Origin: Puccinia triticina
Taxonomy: Eukaryota; Basidiomycota; Pucciniomycetes; Pucciniales; Pucciniaceae
Length of the DNA: 64,000 nt
NCBI RefSeq assembly: GCF_026914185.1
Contig: NC_070558.1
Location: forward strand, 7,511,501 to 7,575,500
Reading direction: 5' to 3'
Position numbers and translations under genes: made by a program. Within the stretch, counting starts at the first letter, position 1; every line of letters starts with the position of its first letter. This document shows positions 45,407-57,028 of the stretch, piece by piece. Below the pieces are notes generated by a model. It was given only the letters and a program-made list of their open reading frames with translations, searched no databases and was not told the DNA's origin.

Positions 45407-46499
45407 ACTGATGATGTGCCAGCACTAACAGTTGCACCATCAGCTTGAATCCATACAGAAACTATCTGATGCGAATCTGACTAGAGCCAACGATCATCGA
45501 TGTATGGATTAAAGAGTTAAAAAAAAACCATTAGCCCGATCACTTCTTAACTCAGAAGTCTGTTTAAACACCCAGCAAGCCCATAGACATGTAGTTACAG
45601 GCTGAAGGTATTCGATTCTGACAGGCTCTTTTCTTTTAGCGGGATAGCTTAAATTGATTCTCACCCAGTGTACACATCTACAATTCATCCGAGAGCACTT
45701 AAGGGTGTGAGTGGTGTGAGATTGTAAGGATAGACTCTAAGATCCTCATCACCCAACCTTGTTTTTTGTTACAACATTCTATAATTATTTGATGAGGATA
45801 TGGGCGAAGCAAATTTAAAATAGTAACAAACTTCATATCGAAAAACTTCAGCATCTCACAATCCGCTCCACCCTTCTCATTGGAAAGAGCGCCATACTAA
45901 ATATTATTTGTTGGTTGGCGAGCGAGTTGGGCTGTTTCCCCGGGCTCTTCAGCTTTTCAATCATTGGCGGTCCGGGCTCTGCTGGGCTTGCAGCTGGAAG
46001 CTGGTGCAGCTTCGTTGGCCATCGGCGGCTTCTCCCTGACGCGAAGCCTGACATCGTAAGCTCGGCTTCTCTCCTCCCAAGAGTTTCTTCCTGAGGCCTC
46101 CACTGATTCCCTTCTCTTCTCATCGTCCTCCTCCTCCTCCTCCTCCTGCTCCTCCTGCTCGCCCCCGTATGGCCGTTCAAACTCGTCGAACCAGCCAGCT
46201 CCGGCGTTCCAGGCCCCTCCCCAGTCAGCTCACCCGGCCAGAAGAACTCTCGGCCAGAAGTCCCAGACGTCCCCTCTCCACCAAGCCTATCCGAGACTCT
46301 CCCAACAGCGCCGGAAATCTCGAGAAACCTCATCTGATTCGGATCGCTGCCCTTCGCACGCATTCTGTTTGATTCCTCCTCATCTGACCTTCCCTCTTTC
46401 CCTTTGATCAGGCTCTTTTTTTCAAGTAACCCAAAAACATAAATAAATAAACAATAATTTCTCATACACCAATCACACTTCTAAACTTTACTACGCTGT

Positions 46500-46694
46500 T
46501 TTCTATCCTCCACTCACTCTACTGTAGTCTCTCTCTCTCTCCCCCGCCGCGATTTATTCTGCTTTTTTTCCCTTGCTAGCCTGCTTTTTTTGTATTGGCA
46601 ACTGTCTTTTTTTCAAACTCCTACCCCTTCTGTCTCTCCCCCTCCTTTTCTCCCTCTCCCTTCCCTCTGGAGGGAGTCCCCCTTGTTTTGAGCG
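46500..46694 (+). promoter_or_regulatory. Pyrimidine-rich leader of the APSES gene
   Basis: The 195 bp before the ATG are strongly CT-rich (CTCTCTCTCTCCCCC at about 46530, and long T and TC tracts to 46670). Such CT-rich stretches are common around fungal transcription start sites, so the start or leader probably lies here. A plus-strand frame at 46169-46372 beginning ATG could act as an upstream ORF if transcription starts earlier. Confidence 0.45.
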
Positions 46695-48721
46695 ATGATC
46701 CTCATCTCACCCACTCGGACCCTGCCCTCCCCCCGTCCGATCGATACCGATCCGATACTAAACTACCGTCACATCCAACCAGCCGCCGCTGCAGCCGCTG
46801 TCGGCCCCTGGCTTGGCCAGCACCAGCACGCCTCGTCTCCACCCGCATCCTCTGGTAGTATAACAGCCTCAGCAGCAGTCCACTCGCCGCCAGAGCCCTC
46901 TGCATCCCCTGCTCGTTCCGTTGTTTCCAGCGGCTCCTGTCTTCTTGATCCCCAGCCTGTCCCGTACATGCAGATACCCCCCTCCAGCTCGCCCCCGCCC
47001 ATCGCCATGCTGCCCCAGGCCGCCTCTGATGATGACTCGAGCACGGCCGACGAGGAAAAGCCGTCCGTCAAACCTTCTAATGCCTCCCTCACCCCCACCA
47101 ACAACAGCACCAACACCAGCACCAGCACCAGCACCACCACCACCACCGACGCCCCCCCTCATCAGCTCGACTCCCACCCTCCCTCGGCCAGTCTCTACGA
47201 CCTGCCCACCTCTTCCTCAGCACCGGCCACTTCCTCCTCTTCCTCCCCGTTTCCTTCGAATGTTCCTGCCCATCAACAGGCTTCATATTCATTATCCCCA
47301 CATCCCCATCAGCATGAGCAGCCCCATCCTCAGCCGCATCCCCATCATCACAACCAGTTCTACCAGCCCTCCCCCCCACCTCTCCATTCTCCCCTCCTTC
47401 CAGTCCATCCCCACCAGCATCATTTCGACCAGCGCCCTCACTCGAGCTACCTTGCCCCGCATCAGCATTACCATCCAAGGCCTCAGTCAGCCCCTCATTC
47501 CACCTCCCAGTTCTCACTCGATCCTCAAGTCCTGGCCGCCGCTGCAGCCAACGTCGAGGTCAAAAAATGGGATGAGGAAAACACCTACTACTACCAGGTC
47601 GCCCATAAAGGTGTAACCGTTGGCAGACTGAAGGGTAAGTAGGCAGCCACTTTCGACTCGCTGCAGTCCATGCCGCCTTGTACTGGAACTGAGAAAAAGT
47701 CACCTACATGCATGAACCCCAGCCAGCCACTGCGCTTTTTGACTTACTAATCACTCCGACCTGTTTTTTTTTTTTTTTTTTCATATTGACCCCCACAGGC
47801 TCAGGACTAGTGAATGGGACCAAGCTTCTCAACCTGGCTGGGATTAGCCGTGGGAAGCGAGACGGCATATTGAAGAATGAGAAAATGCGCAAGGTCGTCA
47901 AACATGGCACAATGCATTTGAAGGGTGTCTGGTTAGGCCGATCACTAATCTCAATGCCAATCCTCCCAGGAGATCCCTTGAGTGTGAACTGACTCTTTGT
48001 GGCCCCCCGGCCGACCGACGTGTTCACTCGCAGGATCGCATTCGACAGGGCTGTTTTCCTTGCCGAGCAGCATCACATCGCCGACAAGATATTCCCCCTC
48101 TTGGTCGTCAATCTGGAGCACTATGTGCCGATCGAGCCCTCCATCATGGGCACCGGGTCCAAGATCGGGCCCGGCTCACTCTTCCATCCCCGCCATCCCC
48201 GGCTACTACCCCAGCCGATAAAGTTCCCTCCTTCTGCAATCAGCCTTGCCCCGGCGAGCGCCAATAGTTTCTCGTCCACCGGCGGATGGCCGAGCGGTCC
48301 ATCTTCAGCGCTGCCCTCAATAGGCTATAGTGAACCGTTTTCCGCCCCACCGGTCCCTCGAAGCGCCCCAACCGCCGACACTTCGCCCTCGGTCTATGAA
48401 CAAGCTCAGTACCAATATCTGAACTCTGGCCAGGCAAATAATTCAGTAAGTGTTCCATTCACCGCAATCCCACTAGATATATTATATACGCAAAACTCAG
48501 CTTCTTGGACCCACTTGTTGTAGGACTTGTTGGAGCGGCGACATACTATCCCCAACAACAGTTTCCACGGATACAATTCAGTGCCTTCATTTGGATCGTC
48601 ACCGGCCCAAGTGTCGTATCCATTTCACTACAACTCGACCCAGATGGCCGGATACCCTCCCCGTTCAGCGAACTCGGAATCGACGTCGCCTGGCCAGTTT
48701 GCACCTGCGAACGACCTCTAA
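46695..48721 (+). CDS. APSES-type transcription factor (StuA/Efg1/Sok2-like)
   Basis: Sequence-specific nuclear regulator of development; in ascomycetes StuA/Efg1/Phd1 proteins control morphogenesis. Exons 46695-47634, 47799-47931, 48034-48445 and 48524-48721 agree in phase (1, 2, 0) and give 560 aa. Residues 1-270 are low complexity with His/Pro-rich and Ser-rich runs. The APSES domain starts near residue 290 ([20 protein letters not shown]), continues through [19 protein letters not shown] and [12 protein letters not shown] in exon 2, and ends in exon 3 with [31 protein letters not shown]. The third exon begins after TTCACTCGCAG; choosing this acceptor restores the family's W-I-x-F-D-R-A junction. 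No ankyrin repeats follow, which separates it from the Mbp1/Swi6 type. The C-terminal 190 residues are Ser/Pro-rich without a domain. Intact as far as seen. Confidence 0.9.
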
Positions 48722-49945
48722 GTTGCTATTTCGAGGGCCCGGATTGAGAGTGTCTTTGGAGGGGCCTTTTTTGTTCCGCGGATTCCATGGATTCCACCTA
48801 ACTTGGATCTGGATTCAACGGAATTTGGGTCGCGCACCTCTCCCAATCGCCCCCAACACACCCCAAATCTCCTCCCCGCCGGTTTCTCCTCTCCGAGCTT
48901 TACAATATATAAGGGTACCATCATAATACAACCATGGGCCTCCTTGTATAAGAGTCTTTTTTTCTTCTTTTCACTCATTTTCCCTTCCCCTTCGCTCACC
49001 GTTACACTAGAACGATCCTCGGCAGCATCAGGTTCTATCGGGCAAAAAAATTGTGTTGGCCGATGAACAATATCGATACACGGCTTGCTCCTCGCTTTCG
49101 GATGTCGTACATACTCACCACTCTGTCACCTCAACCTTGGTGTGAATTTTTCCAGCCAATGTTCTCATTTTGTCTTTGTCTACTTGTACCGTCAAATGTT
49201 TGAAGAGAAAAAAAAGAAAAATTCTGCACTCATCAAATGTTGATTATGCCAGCAAAAGACCACTGAAGGGCAAATGAATCACAGCACAAGCAAAATCAAC
49301 CTGAGTCTGGGCATGCGCCAGTGAGAGGAGAGAAAGGAGAGAGGCAAGAGCCAAGCAAACAAGAAAAAGACGGAATAAAAGGAATGCACATCACGAGAGC
49401 AAACAAGATCTAAGCAAACAGAGAACAAATTGATCTGATCAGTACACTCAACCAGAGTTTGTTTTGCCTTGGCTTCCTTCCTGGCTAAGTGAAATCCGCT
49501 GGAAATGCAATGCTTTGAGAACAACACTGGTTTGAATTTTTAAGCTGTTGCCAATTTTTGATCAAGCTTCCAGATCCACTACAGTCCCCTTTTTCAAGGA
49601 GTCAATTGCCTTGAGCTTATCTAAGACTCTCTACCTGTAAAGTCAGAGCCTGACAAGATTGAGATTTTCATGATATTTCAACATCATGTAGCACTTACAC
49701 CTCAGCATCTTAAAGAAAAGGAAATTGGAAGAGGTTTAGTCTACCTTCTTGCCTATCCTTCAAAAAAAAACATTGGTTCCAGAAGGCCATGTTTCAACGT
49801 TTAAGTCTGAGTGTTGTGAAAGGGGGTGATAGTGGCCTGCCCCCACAACCAATCAGTAATGCTTGTGTCAGATGATTGGCCCATGGCCAAATTCACAAGA
49901 GGTTTTGAACAGATTGACGTTTTTTTATACAATTTGAACAGTGTA
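48722..49945. other. 3' region of the APSES gene, no gene recognised
   Basis: Holds the transcription factor's 3' UTR (no clear AATAAA; ACAATATATAAGG at about 48902 is AT-rich) and then anonymous sequence. Short frames at 48803-49066 and 49279-49527 have no recognisable domain. Confidence 0.4.
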
Positions 49946-50372
49946 CAGTGGGTCATCTAAAGTTTTGGCTCCACATTTTTCAATGCAGAAGCTCAGGCCA
50001 CAGACTTTGAGTCATGAGATTGGCTACAAGTTTCTTGAACTGTTACATCTACAGTGGGTCATCTGAAGGTTTTTGGCTCCACATTTTTCAATGCAGAAGC
50101 TCAGGCCACAGACTTTAAGTCATGAGATTGGCTACGTCAGGGGTGGAAAATAAGTCCCCAAGATGATTAAAAAAGTCAAAATAAAAAAATGAAAAATGTG
50201 GAAGTTTTCTAATTTCTTGCAAACTTCTCAGAATGTTCATTAATGTTCAAACCAAGGGAAACTTGGCGAGCACAGTATGGCATGCAAGAAGAATGAAAAA
50301 AAAAAATGAAAAAAAACTGAAACAATTGCCAACAGTTTTTGTTAAGTTAGCCAACCTGTGTTTCCTATCTTA

Positions 50373-52061
50373 GGGCCTGTACCATAGCAGGTTAAAAAAC
50401 TGTTTTTCCCGCAGAAATCATTTTTTTGCGCAAAAAACAGTTTTCCCAAAAAATCGTGTGTTAAGAATCAAACTGAGGTATTTGCAAAGTTAGAACAAGA
50501 AAACAAAAAGAATTTTGAGAGAAAGGAAAATACCTTAAGGCAAACACAACACAGAAGAGCACGAAAAAACAAAGAGATGACACAGAGGAGAAAGAAAGAG
50601 CAGACTAAAGAAGAACAATGTTAATAGGGTCAACTGATAAGAGAAAGAGAAAACACGACATACAACCAGGAGCAAGCTTGGGCGGAGGAAGCGAGTGAGC
50701 TTGAAGCTTTGATGGGATTGAAGACCAATTTGGGGGATGTCTTTGGGAGGAACAAAACAGTCAGAGAGTTGAAAAGGATCCAAGACTGTTAACGCAATGT
50801 GTCAAGTGATGATTTGAGCGAGTTCCCCGAGGAAAGAGGAAAGAGACAAGATTCTGCGAGTTTAAGTATGTTGAATGGGCAAGGTTTGCTGATGAGAAAG
50901 TTTAGTCAAAAACAGTTCAGGTTACCAAGAAGGGAGATGAGCAGAGCAAATTGAGTTGTCCAAAAGCGTGATGAGCGGAGCAAATTGAGTTGTCCAAAAG
51001 CGTGATGAGCGGAGCGAATTGATTTGTCCAAAAGCGTGAGATGAGCGACTGGAGGAAAAAAAATAGAGAAAGCCAGAGATGAATGTGATGTGTGACAGAT
51101 CACATGACATGTTCATTACAGGCGGCAATACCTCAAGTTGAGACGAGGGCTTGACTCTCAACAACGTGTACCACAGCGCCTGTTTTTTGGGACATCCAGA
51201 AAACAGTTTTCATCAAATATGGTTGATTTTCAAAAACAGGTCCGACCCTGTTTTTCAAGACTGTTTTTCCTGCCCCATCACCCTCCATCACCTCATTACT
51301 CCAAGACCAGAGCAGTCCGGCAATCAATCATCTTGCTGTCTTGGAGGACTCCTCCCTCCCCTTGGGATAATCTATATAGCATAGAACTGGATCAGTCCAA
51401 GGAAAACAAATGGAGCTCGCTAAAATTGAATTAGGCCAAGGAAAAAAGAGTCCTTCATCTCTCCTCTTTTCCCTTGGACCGGTCTTCTCCCTCTTCCCAC
51501 TCGGACCGCTCCATACTATTGTTCCAAGAGGAATTCTCCTTTCTTTCCAAACAGAAGTTGATTGATCCAAGAGAAAAAAAGGAACTCAACTGTTCCTAGA
51601 GGAACAAGAAATATTTTACCATAGGAAGGAGGAGGGAACCTTGGATCCCTCCTCCTTTCCTCCCCTTGGACATATGTATACAGCTAAATCAATCCAACAA
51701 CAGGAGGAGGGATTTCCTCTTGGACTGGAGGAGTGATTGCAGGCCTCCTCCCTCTTGGACCGGTCTGAAGATTTGCCAGGGTACCAATGATGATCCAAGG
51801 TGTTCATGAGTAGGGAAAGCACCACAATGACCCCTTCCCTACTCATGAAGATTTGCGAGTGTACCAAAGATTGTCTTTGGGTGTTATGATGATCAAGAGT
51901 GATTGTGGCGAGGCAGTGCAGATGTGGAATCTGAAATGATGGTTGTGGGACACATTACTGAAATGTGTTTTCCCAAATGTGAGTTTTTTGAAAAAACAGA
52001 AAAGTGCAAAAAAAAATGATTTCTCTGCGCAAGAAAAACAGAATTTATATGGTACAGGCCC
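50373..52061. mobile_element. PIF/Harbinger-like element, TIR GGGCCTGTACCATA
   Basis: 1689 bp, TIR GGGCCTGTACCATA/TATGGTACAGGCCC, TSD TTA at 50370-50372 and 52062-52064. Sub-terminal AAAACAGTTTTT repeats. Short tandem repeats of GTTGTCCAAAAGCGTGATGAG (three copies) at 50957-51040 and repeated CCTCCTCCCTCTTGGACCGG-type phrases at 51450-51760. No transposase frame recognised. Confidence 0.8.
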
Positions 52062-52456
52062 TTAGTCTCTTTTTCTCTATACATGTATTTGGAAAGACCA
52101 TGTCACATTCATTAGGGGGTATCAAATATGACCAAATCCACTATTACCTAATCAACAGGTCTCACACAATCCTTGATTGCAAAATCCTCAATTGCAACAG
52201 TAAAAATAGGTTCTTTTTTGGCCAGGGCGTCTCAAATATAAGACAAAAAAATACCTGCTCTCAAAAAAATACATCTGATTTTAAAGTATTAATCAAATCA
52301 TCCCAGCCAAATATCATCCACACAACAGCCTCAACCACCCTGACTTCATTTGATTCTGTTTTGTCAAGGTAAGTTTTACCTCCACTTCCATTCAAATTAT
52401 ACTTATAGATTTGATCCCATTGATCTATTTCTCATCCTTCTTCATCATCCCAACAG

Positions 52457-53700
52457 AATGGCTCAAAACAAATTTTTGGCAGGGAAGAAACCAACACAGA
52501 AGGAATCAAGGCCCTTCCTTAAGAACCAATTACCGAAGAACAATTCAGGAGAGGTGGACAAAATCACTACTACAGAAGCTCATCTGAAGCAAGAAGATTA
52601 TCTTATCATCATCAACTGGCTCAGAGACAGGAAAAACTACATAGCTTGTTTTGGAGACAACAAGGCCCTTATAGTTGGACAACCAGTTAAAGGGAAGATC
52701 AATGGTTACAAGTTAATGGCTATCAACCTTTGCAATCAGTCTTCCTCAAAAATCAATCTCACACCTTGACAAATGAAAGATTGATTCATGTCTTACCGTA
52801 AAAAATACAAGAAGGCTCATACACAATTGCTTCCTACTAGATTTGGTCTTGCCCCCAACAATCAACAAGCTGGAATCAGTACAATTGCTGAGAAGCTCAA
52901 CAGCATGTGTGCCCTTTATGCTGAAATGGACAACTTATTTGTTGATTGTCCAGATGTGAATCCTTGGTGTTGGAAAGATGCAGAGGATTCAAGTCATTCT
53001 TCTGAGGATCATTCAGATGACAAAAATCAAGACGGCTCCAATGGCTCCGATGAAGAGAAGGAATCAAACTCCTCTGTGATTGATCCTTTGTTGAGAAGTC
53101 CAAAGAAGCATCAAAAAAATGGAACCAAACCAACCTCCAATGATGATAGCTCAATTGAGTACATTGAGGAGAATCGAATGAATGTAAGCAACGGTGAAAC
53201 AGATACTATACAATACAGTATCTTCAGATACTTGTGTATTGTATCTATTGAAAAATACAAAATTGTAAATACAAATGTATTGTATCTACCTGAAGATACA
53301 ATACCATAGTATTGTATCAATAAATTATTAAAACTTGATTTTCTTGTTTTTGGCCACTGTGGACTGTATACAGAAAAACTATCAAAAAACGTAAAAATAC
53401 AGTATCTTGTATTGGGCTGTATTTGCAACAAGATACCAAAGTTTGAATACATTTGTATAGTATTGGTCTTTGAATACAATACAAATAAATAGTATTGGGT
53501 GCAAAACAGATACAAATACAGGCAGATACAGATACATGTATTGTATTTGTTTCACCATTGATGTAAGTACACCTAGATCATTCATACAAATCATTGTGTT
53601 TCATAACTAAACTGAATACAAATTGAAATTCTTAGAGCCAACATTCAGATCATTCAAACAAAAATCAAGGAGATCCAAAAGCTGTGGCAAGATTAGATGT
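52457..53700 (+). pseudogene. Myb/SANT-like DNA-binding protein remnant
   Basis: The frame begins at the ATG at 52457 (MAQNKFLAGKKPTQKES) and contains EDYLIIINWLRDRKNYIACF then GYKLMAINLCNQSSSKINLT, the tri-helical Myb/SANT-like pattern with spaced Trp/Tyr. Two TGA codons at 52767 and 52782 interrupt it in the same frame. Both sit where CGA would keep the sense (NLTP-R-QMKD-R-F), pointing to two C-to-T changes. The frame then continues (MSYRKKYKKAHTQLLPTRFG and AGISTIAEKLNSMC) into an acidic Ser/Asp tail. That tail is broken by the MITE at 53189-53560. Such proteins commonly travel with DNA transposons (Harbinger elements encode one); whether it belonged to the surrounding element is inference. 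Confidence 0.6.
53189..53560. mobile_element. MITE with 7-bp TSD, TIR CAACGGTGAAACA
   Basis: 372 bp, TIR CAACGGTGAAACA / TGTTTCACCATTG, TSD ATGTAAG at 53182-53188 and 53561-53567. The interior is made of GATACAATAC-type repeats in both orientations. Its ends and TSD length group it with 6855, 17115 and 36549. It lies in the tail of the Myb/SANT-like pseudogene. Confidence 0.85.
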
Positions 53701-54412
53701 ACGTTTTTAATTGGAATCAAATTCATCAAAATAATGTTTACTTATACATGCTCCTGTCCAGCTTGCCAAGAAATTGTTTGTTCTTAGTCTACCTGAGACA
53801 GAGCATGTGGGAGGTTTCCTTTCCTCATACTTTCACAACCATATCCACTTGTCCCCACCTTGTGTCCACTGATCTCAGGTAGAGTCCTCTGTTTCTCTCT
53901 CTTTCTTTCTTTGTTCTTTTCTTTCTTTACTTTTGCTCTTCCTGTTGCTGATATCTGTGTAATGAATCATCCTTCCAAAACCATCTCCACTTGTCCCCAC
54001 CTTGTTTCTGCTGATTTGGGTGGATGGGTTATCCACCAATTTCAAACTGAACTCAGGGACTGCAGCCCAAATCACCACCAATTTGACTCAATCAATCCAA
54101 TAAAAATCATTCAAAATGATTTCAAAAATTGTCATTTTTTCTCATTCATGTTGAATGCCATACTGTCCTCTCCAATTTTCCCTCCTTGGATTGAACAGTA
54201 ATGAACATTCTGAGAAATTGCAAGAAATTAGAAAATTTCCACATTTTCCATTTTTTTATTTCATAATCATTCTTGAGAACTTATTTTCCAACCCTGTAGC
54301 CAATCTCATGACTTGAAGTCTGTTGCCTGAGCTTCTGCATTGAAAAATGTGGAGCCAAAATTTTTAGATGACCCACTGTAGATTTAACAGTTCAAGAAAC
54401 ATTTTGCCAAGT

Positions 54413-54726
54413 TAGGGATTGTTGATCTAGACCCTGGTACCAACTGGTACCTGGGTACCCCCGTGTTTTTCGGCCCAAATTGGGTACCTAGTACCGCACC
54501 CGGTACCGCCTGGCGGGTGCAAGGGGGGTGCAAGCGGTACCCCCCGAGCGGTACTTGATACCCACCACGGGGGGTATTTGTGGGCGGTACAAGGGTACCA
54601 CACCGCTTTTGGGCCAAACCCAAGTACCTAACACCACACACGGCACCGCTGCGCGGGTGCAAGGTGGGTGCGAGCGGTACCTGCCAAGCGGTACTAGGTA
54701 CCACGGGTACCAATCAACAATCCCTA
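54413..54726. mobile_element. Small GGTACC-rich hAT-like element
   Basis: 314 bp, TIR TAGGGATTGTTGAT / ATCAACAATCCCTA. Flanks TGCCAAGT and TGCTGAGT match at six of eight positions, consistent with an aged 8-bp TSD. The interior repeats GGTACC, GCGGTAC and CACCCGC. It sits 8 bp from the right arm of the Tc1-like element. Confidence 0.7.
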
Positions 54727-55260
54727 TGCTGAGTGTTGTCAGATGGGGCACAGAGGATGGCTCAAAGCCTAATGTTCTGGCTCCAGCTGTTGTTTCGCTA
54801 GCACAAAAGAGGCAGAAGGCAGTCCAAGTATCTCTGGTCAGTAGCTATGTACAAGCTTTCAGGGGAGAGAAGGTCCATTTATAGAGTTGAGGGAACAATA
54901 GGAATGGGAGAGAAGGGGAGGTATCGAGAGGAAGTGATCAGTCCTATCAGATGGCACGCGCGAGATAAATGTGAGGGTTATACAATGGAATGACTGGGCT
55001 TAGAGAAGTCCGATCCCAAGTTTAGTAATCTGATCATCCATAGTGAGGATAGATAAGAGAAGCAAACTTCTATGCTTAGTGGCCGTGAACAGTGAATACA
55101 AGGAGACTAGGGAACTCGCGGCTGCGCCGCGGAAAATGAAATTGGATACAACTTTTGAAATACCAGATCTTGCACCTCTGGCTTGAGAAACAATTAACAA
55201 CACTAACTCAACAGTTTTTTTGTTTGCAATTATCATTGCGACAAATGATGTGAAAGCTTA
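54727..55260. other. Spacer, no gene recognised
   Basis: No supported gene. It ends at the TTA target site of the next element. Confidence 0.35.
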
Positions 55261-56409
55261 GAGCATCCACCACCGTCTAGGTAAATCTTTAGGTAGCCAG
55301 CGAGTCCCGCGAGGCTCGGTAGCTTACCTAAAGAAATATTCCACCCTCGCCAGCCGGTATCGGCTCGATAGCTAACACATATTTACATACCGAGCCTGCC
55401 ACCACCCTCGTCCCCATCCGCACCCCTCGGTAACATAACACTTCCCTCAAAAATGGATCCCGACAACCACCTTTTTCATTACCTCTGGGACCTTGAGGAG
55501 GAAGAATGTTGGTCACATCAATGACCAATCATCCTATCGGTCACATCGATGACCGGTCATCCTATTGGTCACATCGATGACCGGTCATCCTATCGGTCAC
55601 ATCGATGACCGGACATCCTATCGGTCACATTGATGACCGGTCATCCTACATATAGGTCACATCGATGACCGGTCATCCTATTGATGATTGGTCATCCTAG
55701 TAATGTCTATGTATGACTGGTCTATCAATGACCGGTCATCGTATTGATGCCCGGTCTATCAATGACCGGTCATCGTAATATTCGTTTTGATGCCCGGTCT
55801 ATCAATGACCGGTCATCGTATTGATGCCCGGTCTATCAATGACCGGTCATCATATTGATGACCGGTTATCGTATGGATGCCCGGTCTATCAATGACCGGA
55901 CATCCTATTGATACCCGGTCTATCGATGACCAGTTGGTCTGGGTCATCGTATCAATGACCGACCGGTCTATTAATGACCGGTCATTGTATCAATAACCGA
56001 CCGGTCTATTGATGACCGGTCATCGTATCAACAACGGTTATGGTATGGCCGGTCTATCAATGACCGTGATGGATGGTTGTTTTGTACATCTTGGTCTATC
56101 AATGACAGGTCATCCTAGTATTGATGGTTGTTTTGTACATTTATTGCTATTTTTTGTTGGTGGAGGCCCGGAGGAGGGGGGTGAGGGAGGGCGAGGGTTA
56201 TACATATGTAGCTATGTAGGCTATGTAGGCTCTGCAAAATCTTCCTTACAGAGGCTCTGTAGCCGTTGGTAAATCTAGCGAGCCTTAAAGATTTGCCGAA
56301 CAGCTTTTTAGCTAAAGAGCCCTAAAGAGGGCACGGGGGTAGAAAATGGCTTGCATACTCGGTAAATATGCCTTACCGAGCGGGTTTACAGAGACGGTGG
56401 TGGATGCTC
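55261..56409. mobile_element. PIF/Harbinger-like foldback element with GACCGGTC array
   Basis: 1149 bp, perfect 18-bp TIR GAGCATCCACCACCGTCT / AGACGGTGGTGGATGCTC, TSD TTA (55258-55260, 56410-56412). From 55520 to 56110 it contains about 20 units with the palindrome GATGACCGGTCATC, e.g. GGTCACATCGATGACCGGTC. The flanks of the array hold GCTCGGTA...TACCGAGC inverted segments. No coding capacity. Confidence 0.88.
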
Positions 56410-56412
56410 TTA

Positions 56413-57028
56413 TGCCAGTACAATAGCAGCAGCGGCCAAACACTGTTTTCGGCGCCCGCACAGCAGAAAACCGCGGCGTGTGCTTTGAAATTCACGCAGC
56501 GCAGTGATTTTATTGCGCTTTTGCTGTAAAATAACGCAACAAAAGTGGTGCAGCAATTGGTGGCACATCTCTTCACTTTTCGCAGCTTTTTGCTGTGAAA
56601 AGTGTCTATAGCCCCGCGCGCTGCTGCGCTCTTTTGCGCTGAGTCACTAATTGCTGGAAGTAGTGGTATTGGCGCGGAGTTTTTTTCATCATTACAACCA
56701 CAGACCACGAGAAAAGGCCCCTTTCATCCCATAATTTGATCCAACCCAGCTTTCTCAGAAGAATCTGAGGCTTTTCAGTGCTCAGTGCAACAAATTTCCG
56801 CGCTGATTTAGTGCTCATTTCATTGATCAAAATGATATTGCTATTTCAGGAAGAGTTTCCGCTTTTCAGCGCCCAGTGCAGCCGGTGTTTGCCATTTCAG
56901 CGCTTAGCACAGCAAAAGAGTGCCACTGATCAGTGATATTAAAGATTTTTTTTTGCTGCTAGAAAAATCAGCAAAAAGTGCAGCAGGCCAACCACTTTCA
57001 AATGCGCTAGCAAAGCTGGAGGCTTTGG
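56413..57028. other. GCGC/CAGC-rich repeat-like sequence
   Basis: Rich in variants of TTTTGCTGTGAAAA, CAGCGCAGTG and TTTTCAGCGCC in both orientations, like the interiors of foldback MITEs. No TIR/TSD pair found. No gene. Confidence 0.35.

Larger units (their letters stand above)
41955..46499. other. Long gene-poor region upstream of the APSES gene
   Basis: About 4.5 kb with little transposon signature and balanced base composition, unlike the rest of the window. Only short unconvincing frames are seen (for example 42240-42500, 44358-44855, 45848-46465 minus). It probably includes distal promoter and leader sequence of the transcription factor gene. A TATAAAA-type AT-rich motif was not singled out. 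Confidence 0.4.
49946..54405. mobile_element. Large element or pair of elements with about 220-bp inverted arms, Tc1/mariner-like ends
   Basis: The sequence CAGTGGGTCATCTAAAGTTT flanked by TA occurs at 49946 (and again, slightly changed, at 50053). Its complement, ATTTTTAGATGACCCACTG followed by TA, lies at about 54359-54378. The match continues inward for about 220 bp per arm (AATGCAGAAGCTCAGGCCAC; GGGTGGAAAATAAG; TGGAAGTTTTCTAATTTCTTG). A CAGTGGG start and TA flank fit the Tc1/mariner superfamily. Between the arms lie the MITE at 50373-52061 and the Myb/SANT-like pseudogene at 52457. No transposase was recognised, so autonomy is doubtful. Confidence 0.55.

Noticed and set aside
45848..46465. 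205-aa minus-strand frame upstream of the APSES gene
   Set aside because: Composition follows the CT-rich strand, no domain, no splice signals; more likely leader sequence of the transcription factor.
46769..47517. Antisense frames rich in Gly, Val and Trp
   Set aside because: Shadows of the low-complexity His/Pro/Ser-rich first exon of the APSES gene.
47932..48033. Possible non-canonical (GT..TG) intron in the APSES domain, using TTTGTG before GCCCCC
   Set aside because: A normal acceptor (CACTCGCAG at 48033) gives the family-typical junction W-I-A-F-D-R, so no unusual splice site is needed.
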